Part shown: positions 1-13,097 of the stretch, piece by piece | Numbering within the stretch: the first letter of the stretch is position 1 | Layout: every line of letters starts with the position of its first letter | NCBI RefSeq assembly: GCF_963583255.1 | Contig: NC_084806.1 | Location: 11,620,817 to 11,684,816, forward strand | Reading direction: 5' to 3' | Origin: Pyrus communis | Taxonomy: Eukaryota > Streptophyta > Magnoliopsida > Rosales > Rosaceae | Length of the DNA stretch: 64,000 nucleotides | Translations under genes and position numbers: made by a program | Notes under the pieces: model-generated | Told to the model about the DNA's origin: nothing | What the model saw: the letters and a program-made list of their open reading frames with translations, nothing else | The model's database searches: none

Positions 1-704
1 GACAAAGCAAGAGAGTTGTCATAATCACGAAAACTCTTTTTTGTGATAGTGAAAAAGTGATCACAATCCGAAAATGAAGATGGTTAACAAATTAGGGAGA
101 AACTTGAAGAAAAATAAAGAGAATTGACCGTAAGCTGTATTACTGTTGAACTTAAAGCTAAAGACAAAAGAGTGCTTCAAATATATTTTTCTCTCTAAGA
201 CCACCTTCAATGGTGGGCTAAATGTTAAATTACCCCCCAAACCATCTACAACCCATGCTAAAACATTGGTCTAAATGCCAAATGTTAAAGTTGGGCCAAA
301 TACCCCCCAGAATTCACCCCCCCCCCCCCCCCGCGCGACTGGACTCGCTGGCCCAAAGGCCAGTCTCGGCCCGTTCACTAGCCAACGCGCCCCACGAGGA
401 GCGCATGCGGTCCGTTCCCAACAGGGTGGGCCCTGCTGTCAGCGGGTTGTCGGCCACCCAGATCACCTCCAACGGCTACATTTTCAATCCAACGGCTGCG
501 TTTCAAGGACCGTTGGTTGATCCAACGGTCCAGATTCAAATTTGATTTTTTAAAATATGTTATTTTAAAATACATTGAATCCAACGGCTGAGATCAAATA
601 TAATCAAATCTAACGGTAAAAAAAAGATCTAACAGCCCAAATTTAAATCTAACGGTTAAAATAATTAAAAGAAATTATTTAACTCAAAATTCACCCAAAA
701 ACTC

Positions 705-712
705 TATAAATA
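705..712 (+). promoter_or_regulatory. TATA box of Harbinger ORF1
   Basis: TATAAATA lies about 100 bp upstream of the ORF1 ATG. The surrounding sequence is conserved in the inverted relative near 63030, where the box reads as a weaker AATAAATA. This is an inference from motif and spacing. Confidence 0.45.
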
Positions 713-812
713 CCTATATATTTGTTCAAACATCCACACAAAACTCAAATTTCTCTTAAAATTCTTCTAATTTATCTTTCTACCATTTCTTTCCATTTCC
801 AAATTGTTCAAC

Positions 813-1785
813 ATGGCAAGAGAGCATATTAGAGGTCGTAATTGGACTTGTGAGGAAGATGTTGCTCTATGTTTGGCATGGATTTCTGTTAGCGAAGATG
901 GTGCAGTTGACACTAATCAAAATAAGAAGGTTTTGTGGGATAAAATCATTGCAAAGTTTCAAGAAAACTGCAATGGTAGCAGGCGGGATGGTGGTGGAGT
1001 TTATGATCGGTGGAAGACTATCAACAAAGCATGCACTTTATGGAAGGGAAGCTTGGAGAGAGCCGTGGTTGGCATGGCTAGTGGGAGGAGCGCCATAGAA
1101 ATTGTGAGTTTTGTTTTTGATATTTTATTTGTCATGTACATAATATTATGTTGCAACTAATTATTTTTATGTATTTTTTGCATAGGGTGACAAAGCAATG
1201 GAAATTTACAAGACAAGAGTAACACCAAAAAATCAAGTTTTTAAGTTGCAACATGCTTGGGACATCCTCAAGGATTGTCCGAGGTGGGGAACCGATGAGG
1301 ACCAACAATTGGGAAGATTATTTCAACATGAAGCTGCACAGACAAATGCCGGAGATGAAGGTGTTGATGAAGGTGTCGATGAAATGACCTTATCTCCTTC
1401 TTTTGCAAGGCCCCCAGGAAGAGATAAGCAAAAGGAAGCAAAGAGAAAAGGGAAGTCCCAAGATCTGATGAGTGGACACTTTGATACCGGAATGGCAAAA
1501 TTGAACGAAACTCATAGCGCTCGCCAAGAAGAAGCGGCCCGAATACGTTTGCAAATGAAGGAAATCTCGGATAGGGAGGAAAATAGGTTTGAAATTGAAT
1601 TCATGATGAAGGACCTCAGCAAATACACTCCAGAGAGGAAGAAGTTCTTACGTGGTAAGCAAAAGGAAATTATGCGAAAGTCTGCCTCAAGGATTATGTT
1701 TCAAGATGATGAATCTTCTGAACCCTATATCCCAACATTTCAACGAAGTCCATCACCAAGTGAAGATGATGGATATGATTGTTAA
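813..1785 (+). CDS. Harbinger ORF1: Myb/SANT-like DNA-binding accessory protein, two exons
   Basis: Coding exons are 813-1103 and 1186-1785. The intron begins GTGAG and ends CATAG, and the join keeps frame (…AIEI then GDKAM…), giving about 296 residues. The first ~100 residues form a Trp-rich trihelix/Myb-like domain (NWTCEEDVALCLAW, VYDRWKTINKA). The C-terminal half is charged, probably coiled coil, and matches the NAM-associated domain of plant PIF ORF1 proteins (MKDLSKYTPERKKFL). In this superfamily ORF1 partners the transposase and binds the element ends. I chose ATG 813 (MAREH) because it opens the conserved domain and the more upstream in-frame triplet is not ATG. The frame is open throughout, so this copy could still be translated. 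Host Myb/trihelix genes look similar, but the linked transposase makes the transposon assignment firm. Confidence 0.85.
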
Positions 1786-2089
1786 GTTTATGTGGTGTAT
1801 GAATTATGTGCTTCATTAATTAAGTTTATTAATTGTGGTTTGTGAATTATCGGTTGTATTAAGTTTATGTACTTTATTAAATTTATATCTTATTAATTAT
1901 CCAATAATTTATGTCTTATTATTCCCCACTTTGATGCAGAATAGATGCCTTCAATAATTCAACCTCCATTTAATCATTTATCCAACGTACTAGACAAAAT
2001 ACTTTGCACAAAAAGACACTTAAATTTATTACTAGAAAATAACAACATAGTACACTTAAAATTATTACATAAATGCATAACCAACATCA

Positions 2090-3235
2090 TCAACGTTCAC
2101 CTTCTCGGCGCCATACATGCTCAACCAAATCTTTACGGAGTGTGTCATGACATTGAGGAGCTTGAATTCTATTTAAACGTCTCATATACTCACTCAAGAT
2201 GACCCTATCTTGTCGGGTCTCATATGTGGTTGGAGCGAGATATTCAACATCTCTTGCAATAGCTTTTGCATGTGTTGGTTGGTCATCATCCACATCTTTG
2301 TCTGAATCTTCTTCAATTTCAATGTACTCATCTTCCACAATCATGTTGTGCAAAATTATGCACGTCATCATGATTGAATGGAGGTCTTCGGACATCCAAA
2401 ATTGTGCAGGCTCTCTAACAATGGCTCATCGAGCTTGTAGAATCCCGAACGCTCTCTCCACATCCTTCCTGTAAGACTCTTGCCTCTGCGAAAATAATTT
2501 CTTCTTTGTACTATCGGGATGAGAAAAACTTTTGACAAAAGTAGACCAACTAGGATAAATACCATCAGTTAGGTAGTAACCTAGCTCATACCTATTACCA
2601 TTTACCTTGTACCGAAATTCTGGTGCCCATCGATTGACAACATTATCGAATAAAGGAGAAGACCAAAGAACATTAATATCGTTGTTTGATCCAGGAGCGC
2701 CGAAGAAAGCATGCCAAATCCATGTGTTGTAAGACGCCACAGCCTCGAGCACGATGGTTGTCTTGTCATGATGGCCCTTGAATTGGCCAGCCCAAGCAGT
2801 AGGACAATTCTTCCACTCCCAATGCATACAATCGAGACTTCCTATCATGCCAGGGAAGCCTCTTTTTTCTGCCTTGCATAGAAGCCTCTTCAAGTTTGCA
2901 CGATTTGGGTTGCGGAGGTATGTGGCTCCATATATGCCTTCAATTGCCTTACAGAAGTGTTTCAGGTTCTCAATAGCAATACTTTCTGCAAGTCGGCAAT
3001 ACTCGTCAGTTGAGTCTGCAGAGCATCCATTAGCTAGCATGCGAAAAGCAGATGTGAGCTTCTGATGAGGTGATAGACCTTGTCGACCTGTGGCATCTAC
3101 CCTCCGTTCAAAGTAGGGGTCATGATTGACAACTGCATTCAAGATGCTTTCAAAAAGCTCTCTCCTCATCCGAAACCGCCTGCGAAAATCATGAGCAGGA
3201 AATCTCGGACGCTCGATGAAATAATCTTTCATCAT
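2090..3235 (-). pseudogene. PIF/Harbinger transposase (HARBI1-like DDE nuclease), one nonsense codon and truncated N-terminus
   Basis: The reading frame runs 3235 to 2426, meets a single TGA where a Trp is expected (after FGILQAR), and continues in the same frame to a natural stop at 2090. The three catalytic acids are present: Asp in GSLDCMHW, Asp in GSNNDINVL and Glu in ERAFGIL. The family enzyme cuts and pastes the element into TWA targets. The frame opens at MMKDYF. In the sister element at 61.4-61.7 kb the residues before that point are present, so this copy has lost its first exon-like segment around 3247. Its 3' end faces the 3' end of ORF1, the usual convergent layout. One stop plus a lost N-terminus makes function unlikely. 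Confidence 0.85.
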
Positions 3236-3256
3236 TCGATTGTCGCAGGCGGTTTC

Positions 3257-3334
3257 GGGCAGAATGTAAGAATGTAAGAATGTAAGAATGAAGTCACCTG
3301 CGTGGCAGAATGTAAGAATGAAGTCACCTGCGTG
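3257..3334 (+). repeat. Short tandem repeat at the broken end of the Harbinger element
   Basis: A GTAAGAAT unit repeats several times and then a ~30-bp unit (GAATGTAAGAATGAAGTCAC…) occurs twice in tandem. It starts exactly where the transposase homology stops, so it may be a repair scar. Confidence 0.6.
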
Positions 3335-6300
3335 GCTAACTGGGATCTTGAACTTGGCGCAAATTTTGTGCAGAGGAGTTAGCTGCAGCGGAAAGGAACC
3401 ATCTCCACGTCCCTTTCTTCTAATTTACAAAATTAGAGGATTTGTATTATTGAAATTTGATCAAACGACTACAAATATAGGCCAACTTTAAAAGTTATAA
3501 TAACTTCAGTCGTTGGATTAAATTTCAATGACATAAATTTTATAATTTAATGTATTAGGAGAAAGAAATCCGAAGAGCATCTATTTCCTGCCGCAGCAGC
3601 CAAAATTTCCGACTCATGCAGGCTTAGGCGCTTAGCTAGTTCATACGATTATTGTATCTAATCAGAAAGCTTAAAACGTTTTCCCACAAACAAAGAATCA
3701 AACTTAATTAACTATAATAACAATATAGAATGGCACAAGTCAAAGCAAGGAATTCAAGGCTCAAAGAACAAGGAATTAGAGCAGTAAAATCACATGGCAC
3801 TGGCCAGGCAGCTCGCACCGCTCTTTTTGGGTTTCGGATGCCGGTTTGGCGTGGACGTGGAGGCCTTATGCTCCATATTCCTATGTATTATTTTAGGGTT
3901 TAGGACCATGCTTTCTCTATTTTGCTTGCTTGATTTCCCAAGAAGTAGTAAACTAGGTTCTCTTCTACATTTGTGCCACTGTCTCTTTCTAATTTCTGCA
4001 GGCTAAGAATTTTAGGCCAATGAGGAAGAATTTCATGTGGGAAAACAATTCATACTTCATGGGGCTGCTTGCCCTTGTCTCCATGTTATGACTCATGATA
4101 GTGTCTTTTTCACATGTTGAGATGCTCAATTACAATTAAATTATATCTTAAAAAATATATTGTTATCAGCACTCAATGTTAAAATTCAAAGCAACTCACT
4201 ATTAATCACATTGACCACATTAATATTATCATCTACTCAAAGGGTTTCAGTATAGTGAGAAGTATAAACATTTAATACAAGTTGCAATTTATTTTGAAAG
4301 ATACCGATATGCGACTTTGCACATTATTCAACATTTAAGACATTTTCACTTACAACGAATGTAGTGCAAGGAATAAGTATAATATCTATTTATTTGTTTA
4401 CTAACAACCAAAATAACATAAAATTAAGTGAGTCCGATAGAATTTTAAAAGTAACTAAACGAGATAGTTTATCATGTACACATTCATTTTCATCTTTATA
4501 CTTTTAAAAACTGGTCATCATGCGCTCATCTTTTTTATGTATGATTTGAATAACTATTTCAAAATGTAATATCAACTTGATGTCACAGTATATAGTATAT
4601 ACTTTGAATTAAGCTCGCTTGACAAAGTTTGTACCCTTTCTTTTGGTTTACGTTGTGGGGCTTTTGCTACTCAAAGAAGGACAAAATTGGGCGAGAAGTC
4701 CACCACACTCACATGCCAAATCTAGATTGCACACATTGCATCTTTCATTTTAGCAGTGACATTTATGCAAGGTATGTACCATCACTTTCTTTTGGGATGA
4801 GCCTCATATATAGAACAAAGGTTAGGACTGCTTGTCCACTAGTATTAAATTTATCCCGCACCATTGTTTGTTTTGATGATTGATTTTTTTTAATTCATTC
4901 GATCGGATAGTAAAAAATTATGAGGAATATACAAGAAGTAAAAATAAATGTGTACAAAAATACCCTAATTTTATAAAGTCACAATGGAACCACCAGTACT
5001 AACTACTAACTTATATAATTAGCAACTAGCTGATGAGCACACACTAACAATTTCATTTTATTTTTTGTTTATTTTTAATTAAAGATTGTGATTAGTTTTT
5101 AAAATTATAAAAAGAGTATGAAATAATGATGGTGGGATAATTTCTTTGAATAAGTGCATATTTTATCTTAATATTATATAATTATTGTTTTGTCATCATT
5201 ACGTAAATATTGTACATCAAAAGTGAGAGTAAAATAGAAAAAAAAAAAAAGGGATATGATTATCATTTTCTCAAAAGATACAAAATTACGGTTTTTCCCT
5301 CCTCATGTAAGTATTGTGTATGAAAAGTGAAGGCAAACTAGAAAAAAATGGGGCAAAAAATTGATAAAGAGAGTTCTCTTAAGAATAGTATTAGCATATG
5401 AGCATACATAAAGTGTGTGAGAAAATTTTTTATTTTTATTTTTGTAATAGAAGGAGAGAGGAAGAGAGTGATAGAGAATGTGAGAGTAAGAAATTTTTTT
5501 TTTTTTTTAATTTTTTTAATTTTTTCTAATTAGAAATATGTTAGGATTACATGTGGGTGAGACTTTTAATTAGAGATATGTTAGGATTACATATTGTGTG
5601 AAATTACATTTTTACCTCATATTTCTTATTTTAAATAAACGGTTAAACTTGTAACTTCTTAAAATTTTGGTTGATAATAAGTGTTTTATTAATTAGTAAA
5701 GATAATAGTATAATAGTATTGATTAGCACACAACTGTCGTATCTTATCGGTTCCAACTCCAAACCCTACTGAAAGAGATTTTGACTAAGAACACTCCCTA
5801 AATCCCTAGGTTTGTAGTCTTATTTTATTCAACAGAGTTTACCTAATCAATAATTATGGAACTATAGTCCTAAATTTTGTACTCTATTCGTTAGCAAACC
5901 GTTCCATCACTTAATACTAAACCTAAACTGGACGGAACCATATAGGTTGATAATTTAAACAGACTTGTGTTATGAGATTTAGCCATAATTTGGTACTGAG
6001 ATGATTTTGAAAAAAGAGACTATAACTTTTTTATGTTTGGTAAATATTCAGCTTCAACTTTTTTTCACAGTTTTGAGTGAAAAAAAATCAAAAACACAAA
6101 GCTACAAAACCCATATTTGAAAAACCATCTTTTTTTTTCACATCTGTTTTACATAAAAGTGTATCAAACACTATAATATTGTTTTTTTTTTTTTCCAAAA
6201 GCATTTTTACAAAAAAGTTTACTAAACATTCTGCTATTTTATTTCATAGCTGTTTATTTTCACAACACAACAGAAGTATTTTTTTTTTTTTTCAAAGTAC

Positions 6301-8030
6301 AACAATAGCAAACCAACCATTGATCACGTTTAGTCTTACTTTTAATCCTTTAATTTCTTAAGGAATTTTATTATTCTTATATATCTGATTATTGTCCTTG
6401 GTGTGGAAGGAGTCTGGACAGGATTCAATTACACCTACTTGCCCTGAGTCTTGCTTTTGGTCTCGACGCCATGAGATGACTGGAGAGAGAGAGAGAGAAA
6501 GGCGTGCCATTGTTAGAGGCTTCTAAAAAACAATTCTGGTGTTTGATTGAGTGTGAAAGTTGCTCGTAAATTTGACTTCTTAACTAAATGATTGTGCGTT
6601 GGGTGTGAAACTGCTTCAATTAAGTTCTTTTATGCCTCGAGCGAATGAGGAATTAAAATTTAATGTAATTTCATGTATGCTTGCTTAAAAAGTGAATGAA
6701 AGCGAAACAGAAATTAAAGCGAGAAACAAAATATAATCTTTTTATGATTGAATTAGGATTACAAACGTTTGTAGAAAGTAAAATCTAAGCCGATGGGTTG
6801 AGCTACATGATTTGAAATGTAAAATGACTGAAAAGGTAAGAAAGCAATAAAATTGTGGCAAAATTGGCCTGAAAGTAGTAAAACCGAATTAGAGCTTAGG
6901 ATAAAACTGTAGCAAGAAAGCAATAGCAAAACTAGCAGTTCCTATATTATTTTTTCGGGGAAAATAATATCCTAAACTCATTAGATACTGCCAATTTCAT
7001 CCGTACAGTTAGATTTCAAGTTTTTCTATCTAATTCTCTAACTTAAATATGTAACTTCCATACGACAAAAATAAGGAGTGTAAAAATAAATGTAAGGACT
7101 CAAGTTTTGCCCGAGCAATACTGAGGGACTTAATCTGTAGTTCATCCATTCAAATAATAACACACTGACAAACATGTCTCATGAAGTTTACAATAGAATT
7201 CATAAATTTAAGATTACCAACTATAACGTTATTCTAAACGAATAACATTAGTTTTCCCAATGCGTTAACGTTTTGCAGAAACCAAGCTGAAAACCTGGAT
7301 AACTTCTCTCCCCGTCAAGTTGAAATCCAAAGAAAAGGACTGAAGAAGCAGCTGGACAAATCTAACATCTAGATTCTAAATCTCATTAAAACAAGAGAAT
7401 CTAAGCATCTTTGCTTAAACTTGTTTGCTGCTGTACTGCCTCTATCGCTGCACTGCACTCATCAAGGACTGATGCCCTACATCCAGCTAGCCCTAACCCT
7501 AGCTCTTCATCAACACCAACGCCATTGTAATTCTAAATCCAGTACATTTCACAGCTAGGGTTCTTAACCCTGCACCCAGCAATGAGCATGGCATTTCCCA
7601 GTGGGCCCAACAGATTTTTGAAACTTGCAAACCAATACAAATATTTCGTAAGCTTGTACTGGACTGGCTCGCGATGTCTGGTCTGTTTCTGGTCACACAG
7701 CTATTAGCAACTGCTTATTCACGGGAATGGCCCTGGAAAGGACAAGGAAGATGGGTGCAGAGTAGGGGTGAACGGGTCGTTTTGCAACTTTGGCATTGCA
7801 ATTTACAGAGATTTGTTCAGGTAAAATATCTTAGGAAAGATATTCCCGCGTAACACGATGTGTACTGACCCACGTTCTGAATCTGCGACGCACCGCGCAC
7901 TAACGTCGGCACTCTCTCACACAAAATACAATCTTCTTGTCTTTTGATCCACTGCCTCGTGATGGGACAAGAGAGAATAGTATAAGAGTACACCTATAGA
8001 TTACAAATTAAAAATATAATATAAATAAAC
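3335..8030. other. Gene-free AT-rich stretch
   Basis: No coding sequence or element with clear ends was recognised. There is a 58-codon open frame starting ATG at 3730 with no recognisable similarity. Two ~30-bp related segments (AGATATGTTAGGATTACAT) lie near 5535-5600. Long poly-T runs occur at 5490-5510, 6130, 6180 and 6280, and a short (GA)n tract near 6481. Confidence 0.5.
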
Positions 8031-8187
8031 GAATTTTAATGAAAAGTTAATGACAATGTTCATTGTAATGAAAAATCACATTTTACACTAAAAAGTCAAT
8101 TTTGATATTATTTACTTTACATTTTATTTTGTCCTTCTTACTAAAACTCAAAATTTTCAAGCTCTTTCTATTAGTTTGCTTTATAAA
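8031..8187 (+). repeat. Dispersed short repeat, copy 1 of 3
   Basis: About 150 bp containing 'CACTAAAAAGTCAAT', 'TTTATTTTGTCCTT' and 'AAAACTCAAA' in fixed order. The same order occurs at 53332-53475 and 63712-63868. From memory this is a very common short repeat in apple and pear; it is probably a MITE. This copy is the most diverged. Confidence 0.6.
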
Positions 8188-9306
8188 TAAATAAATGTAG
8201 TAAGTAAGAAGAAATTAATTGATTTTCAACAATTTTGAGTGGCTTTTACTTACCAAATAAATAGAAATTAGGTTTTATCTCTCTTTTTTGTATTTTATTG
8301 TTTTGGTAATTTTCTTATCAAGGTTCTTAAGTTTTAATGACCATCATTATGTCAATTATAATATTTACAATTAAATCTTATTTTAAAAATATTTAATTGA
8401 TGTTAGAAACGTTACATTTAATATTTATATTTATGAGTAAACTTTATATTATATATTTCTACTTTTAGTTTGTACCCAGTTTTGATTTGCATCCCTTTTT
8501 TATATTCGTACTAGATTTTTATTTTTAGTTTTAATTTGTACTTATATATTAATTTCTTGTTGTGCTCATATTTTCTAAAATTTCATTTGTACTTATAATT
8601 GTTTTAATATTTTATTTGTACCATTTTGTTATATGCAAAGTGTACTAATTTTTTAACACTATAGATAGATTCTTTTGCCATTTGTTGTTTCATATTGTTA
8701 CATTGTTTCTATCCATTTATTCAATCAAAATGTTTGAATTTTCTTTATTGTGGCCGTTTCTAGGGATTTTATATTTGAGATTTATATAACATCTATATAT
8801 ATTAACACAATTGAGGATTATAAATCTCATAAAATGTCAAATATATAGATATATACATATTAGTAATAATGTAATGAGGTGTACAAAGTCAAGGGACTTT
8901 GATCAAAATTTGAATATCATTAAGGTTTTAGTAATAAAGTATTAGTGACTAGGGACCGAATTCAAAGTTTCCCATAAATAAATAACTAAATTTCTTGAAC
9001 ATTTTGTACCACTATCTAGCCACCGGCAACATTCTTCTTTGATGGCAAAAGGAATGTGGGTAAATTTTACGTAAGTGTAAAATCACTTGAGTATTCTTGC
9101 AACCAAAGGAGGAGTAGGATATGTTAGGCGTTGTAACATTGGTGCGGTGTGTTCAAAGGGCTCTCTGATGCCTAAATTAAAGTTGGAGAATGAATGAGGA
9201 CTCAAAAGCTTGAGTTTCTTGGTAAATGACTAGTTACTTTCATGATTGAAGGCCATATGCATGTCCTCGTATATTGGTATGGTTAAGCTTGAAGACTATT
9301 CATTAA
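8188..9306. other. Gene-free AT-rich stretch
   Basis: Low-complexity AT-rich sequence. I see no genes, terminal repeats or structured elements. Confidence 0.5.
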
Positions 9307-9867
9307 GGTACCGTTTGGTACGCAGACGGGACAAAATGGGACGAAACGAAATGGAACGGAGGTTCCATGCTACGTTTGGTGTACGCTCAGGGCGGAATGG
9401 AACGAAATATTAAATGACAATCGTACCCTCCACAGATTACCCATTACCGGTTTCCACCTCTTCCTCTTCTTCCTCCACCCCCTCTCATAACTCTCATCCT
9501 TTCACCAGCTTTCCCCAGTGCCCTTATGTTCTTCCTGTTTGTTTCCACAAAAAATTTCCTCTCCTTGGCTTTCTCAAGAACCCTTTATTCAATCTGGGTT
9601 TTCTTTGTTTTGCCGTTTTTCTTCTTTGAATATATAAAAAAAGGCAAAGAAAATTGCTTTTTGTTGGGTTTTTGTCACTCAGTTTCCCGGAAAATTTGAA
9701 GTGTGATCAGAGAAGCTTGATATCCCGGAAAAACAATAGAGCTTAGTTTTTGAGTTTATATGTTGAGGTAAATTTCGATTTTTAATGAATATTTTATGCT
9801 AATTGTGCATAAAAAGTAGGGGTATTGTTGTCCAAAAAGTTATAATTTTGTGTTCCATGGGTTGGAA

Positions 9868-11289
9868 TGTAATACCCTAAAAAATTTAAAATATATGATT
9901 ATGCGGAAATTTTTATCGGAAAGTGAAATGACAAAAATGTCCCTCTTTGACTAAACGTAATTTTATGAGGACGTATTTTGTCCTTATATGCTTTGTCATA
10001 TTTCTTGGCATATTTGGATAGAGCTCGATCTCACGAACGTGTAGGCGCAAACTGTTTGTGAAACGGAGTTATAACAAATGAGATATGAACGAGCGAAGTT
10101 AGGGGTGAAATGGTCATTTGACCATAATCTAGATTTCTCCAGATAATTGTGAGGTGCCACGTGTGTGGCATTGGCTGGGAAAGAGAGAGCACTGCCCAAT
10201 CAGGAAACAAGGAAGGAGGGAAAGGAGAGAAAAGGGGAAAATGAGGAAAATGAGGGAAGGGAGAAGGAGAGAACGGGTCAACCAGGTTTCTCCACCCAAC
10301 CCGCCATCGCGATCCGCTCATATCTCCTCCATACGAACTCCGTTTTGGGTGATCTTGGTGTCCATGGAAAGCCCTTGACGAGCCCTACATCTTTGTGATG
10401 TTAGATTTCCCAATTTCTTTCCTATTTCTCCAGTTAGAAGCCACAAAGCCCACGACTTTTTCAGCTGCTTTAATCTTTTTCCGGTGGCTCCGGTGAGCTT
10501 CATCGTCGATGACCACCACCAAAAGACTCCTCTCAACCCTAGGAGCAAGACCCAAGCCTTTGATGCGGTGGCGAAGTTCGTTATGGTGACGAATCGACAA
10601 CTACCCAAATCAAGGGTTTCCGGCAGGTTCAAGTCAAATTGGAGCCTTTTTCGGCCAAATTGGACTTGGCCATAGGTATAAAGTTTGCTCTACTCTTTGA
10701 GATCTTCATTTCTATAAAATTTGAGAATTTTTGGAAATAGTTGAAATTTTCCGACGAGTTAGGACGGCGGGTGACTAGAGGGCTGTCAATGCTATTTTTA
10801 GATTAAATTAGATGCCTTGATTTCATTTTTGATATTCGTATGACGTAGGTTGATCGTTTGAACCTAAATTCACTACGATACCTTACTTGATCAAATTGTG
10901 AATCGACGATCCGACCGTTGGATCGTTACCAAACTTTGAGACCTTATCGTACGTAATATTTGAGGACTTTAGGAATTTGATTTCGTGATTGGTGGAGATC
11001 CGGCCGTTGGATCGGAATGAAATTTTAATATGGTGTTCTAAAAGCACAAGGTGAACTACGAATAGCTTGATCCCTTCATTTAGGGTACGTTTATATAGCT
11101 TGATCCCTTCATTTAGGGTACGTCTATAGTCTAACCAGGATGTTAGATGCAACCATAAATTAAACAAAATGATTTTTTTTTTTTTTTTTTTTTGTTTTAG
11201 TGTGGTTAGTTAGAATTATAATTAACCATTATTTTATTGTGGCCTACCTATGTATTTGGCTTCCGAATTAGAAATTTCGGGTCGTTACA
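9868..11289. mobile_element. Solo LTR of an LTR retrotransposon (1422 bp)
   Basis: The block starts TGTAATACCC and ends GTCGTTACA, the canonical TG…CA. It is flanked by an exact 5-bp target duplication, TGGAA at 9863-9867 and 11290-11294. There is no internal coding region, so it is what remains after LTR-LTR recombination, probably of a Ty3/gypsy element judging by length. It sits inside the hAT-like element and is therefore the younger insertion. Confidence 0.88.
11062..11123 (+). repeat. 33-bp tandem duplication inside the solo LTR
   Basis: The segment containing TAGCTTGATCCCTTCATTTA occurs twice head to tail. Confidence 0.85.
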
Positions 11290-11443
11290 TGGAACAAGAC
11301 GTTCCAAGGGGGAAGGTGGCACAAAAAATTAACTAAAACATGTTCCACGGATAGCGCGTCCCAGGAAAATTGGCGCACCAAACGTGAGACGAGTGCGTCC
11401 CGTCCCACTGCGTTCCGTCCAATCCCATGTACCAAACGATACC

Positions 11444-12600
11444 TGAGATACATGCGGCGTATTGTGATTGGTTGTTTGAAATTCATTATCTATCTCATCA
11501 AGTCAATTAGTCATTTGAGTCTTTTAACTGTGGACTGGAGACACAATTGTAAATATATATATCCTATCACGGAACCTTCAAGTTCATCTTGTATCTAGAA
11601 TTGGATTTGCTCCGGACCTTAGTGTCTGGAGCTTAGGGTTCAAATCATCTAGTCCGCTAATTGGTGTGTAAAAGAAATCAGAGCCATTGATTTTGTGTGG
11701 TGAGCCAGGAAAATGATTTAATGAGGACCGTTGGATTGTATTTGTGAGACCCAGATGAATTGATCCCTGGGCGTTGAAGATTAAGGTCTGGAGCGGATCC
11801 AATTCCCTCGTATCCAATTCCCTTTCCTTGCTAGGTCTGAAGAGTAATTTGAGCTTTGTTAAGCCCTTAAGATAATATGTGGATAGTGGCTAGAAAAATA
11901 AGACAAAAGAGTGGGAATCCTAATTTTAAGTGATTTTTTGTACACTTTTTAACTCTTTTTCACCACTTTTATTGTATTTGTTCATTGATTTTCAAATCTA
12001 AAGTAAGGAGAAAAATGAATATAGTGAAAAAAACTGGTGTGTAAAAATTATTATTTTTTATTAAGAAATGATTTTTTTGAGGTCATTGCGAAGAAATTAA
12101 TGTTGAATAAGAATTAAGAAAAAGAAAAGGGGGTAAAAGGTAAAATAAAAAAACAAAATGAGACAAAAGTGAAAAGGGAAGAAAAGAAGCGGACCCTCGT
12201 TTGGAAGTATTTTTAAATAATTAAAATCACACTTGGAGAAAATATTTTTGAAACAAATCTTTAGTTAAAATACAAGTTAATTTTGGAAAGGGTGCCTTTT
12301 GGAAAATAACTTAACTTTTTTTTTTTTTTTGCAAAAAGTACATAACAAATGTTTCTTCAAGAATGCATTTCAAGTGTGTTTAGGGTTAAAAAATATTTTA
12401 TCTAAAATTGTTTTCATTCATTTATAAACACTTGTCAAAATAATTAGTATACTAGCAGGGTTGGCGAGAGTTGGAAGCCGAGCCAATAAGTGGAGCCGAT
12501 CGAACAGGTGGAGAAGAAAACTAGAAAATAAATTAAAGAAAGAAAGGGGGCAACTTAAAGAGAGGAAGATGACGGAAGCCAATTAACGGCAAAAATTGTC
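11444..12600. other. Gene-free stretch
   Basis: No gene or element ends seen. Purine-rich low-complexity DNA occurs around 12100-12200. Confidence 0.5.
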
Positions 12601-13088
12601 TGTTAGCCTGCAAAACGCGAAGGCAGGTTTGTTTCTATGGCCCGTCGTGCCCTCACTTCACTAGAGAAAGAGAGAGTGGGGAGTTCTTGAGCCCCCTCCA
12701 TCCGGAATCTCTGTAGGGTCCGGTTAAAGCAACCCCTCGCTCGCGCGGGTCCCACCACCAGAAACACCACACAGTACACACCACGCCCTCATCATTATTA
12801 CACACACACACACACGCACGCTCTTTCCCCTCTCGTGTCACAGACTCGGTAGTAGCAGTTGTTTCTTTCTTCCTTTCTCTCTCCTCGCCGCGTCCGACTC
12901 ACTCTAACGTTAACATCTGCAGCTGCATATGGATAGATGGTGGCTGGTTGGTTGTTATTATGACCGATGATGGCAGAGAAGATTAGTGATTTTGTTTCTG
13001 GGCGTACACGTGGCTCTGTGTACTTGGACTGTGGTACCGTTTTCTGTCAGATAGTAAATTTACAGGGATTAGGGTTTTAGGGTTGGTT
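12601..13088. other. GC-richer, promoter-like or leader-like segment with an (AC)n tract
   Basis: Base composition rises sharply compared with its surroundings. The segment has a C-rich part at 12690-12780, an (AC)n microsatellite at about 12799-12816 and a pyrimidine-rich stretch at 12860-12890, as plant 5' leaders often do. No coding exon follows on either strand, so a non-coding transcript, an orphaned leader or chance are all possible. Confidence 0.3.
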
Positions 13089-13097
13089 GTTGCTTGC

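Larger units (their letters stand above)
199..3250 (+). mobile_element. PIF/Harbinger DNA transposon (element 1), right end not found
   Basis: Two convergent genes typical of plant PIF/Harbinger transposons lie here: a Myb/SANT-like ORF1 on the plus strand and a DDE transposase on the minus strand. The left end starts GACCACCTTCAA directly after TAA, the expected 3-bp TWA target. It resembles the left end of the related element at 60562 (GACCATCTCCAA). The sequence between the left end and ORF1 (about 480-800) is shared, inverted, with 63000-63500. No matching right terminal repeat was found: homology to the transposase stops near 3247, where a short tandem repeat begins, so the right end seems lost or rearranged. 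The stated end is approximate. Confidence 0.85.
9307..11443. mobile_element. Non-autonomous hAT-like DNA element, split by a solo LTR
   Basis: The ends form an inverted repeat, GGTACCGTTTGGTAC at the left and GTACCAAACGATACC at the right, with one mismatch. The subterminal regions are rich in GGGACG/CGTCCC-type motifs on both sides. Without the inserted LTR the element is about 710 bp, and it encodes no recognisable transposase. A 71-codon Ser/Pro-rich open frame at 9414 looks fortuitous. I could not find a clean target-site duplication, so the superfamily is uncertain. Confidence 0.6.

Noticed and set aside
222..545. 107-codon Pro-rich open frame
   Set aside because: It lies in the non-coding left arm of the Harbinger element, includes a poly-C run, and the homologous inverted region near 63200-63480 is not open.
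7499..7870. Possible small gene around 7.5-7.9 kb
   Set aside because: Open frames on both strands are short, lack recognisable motifs and have no convincing splice partners.
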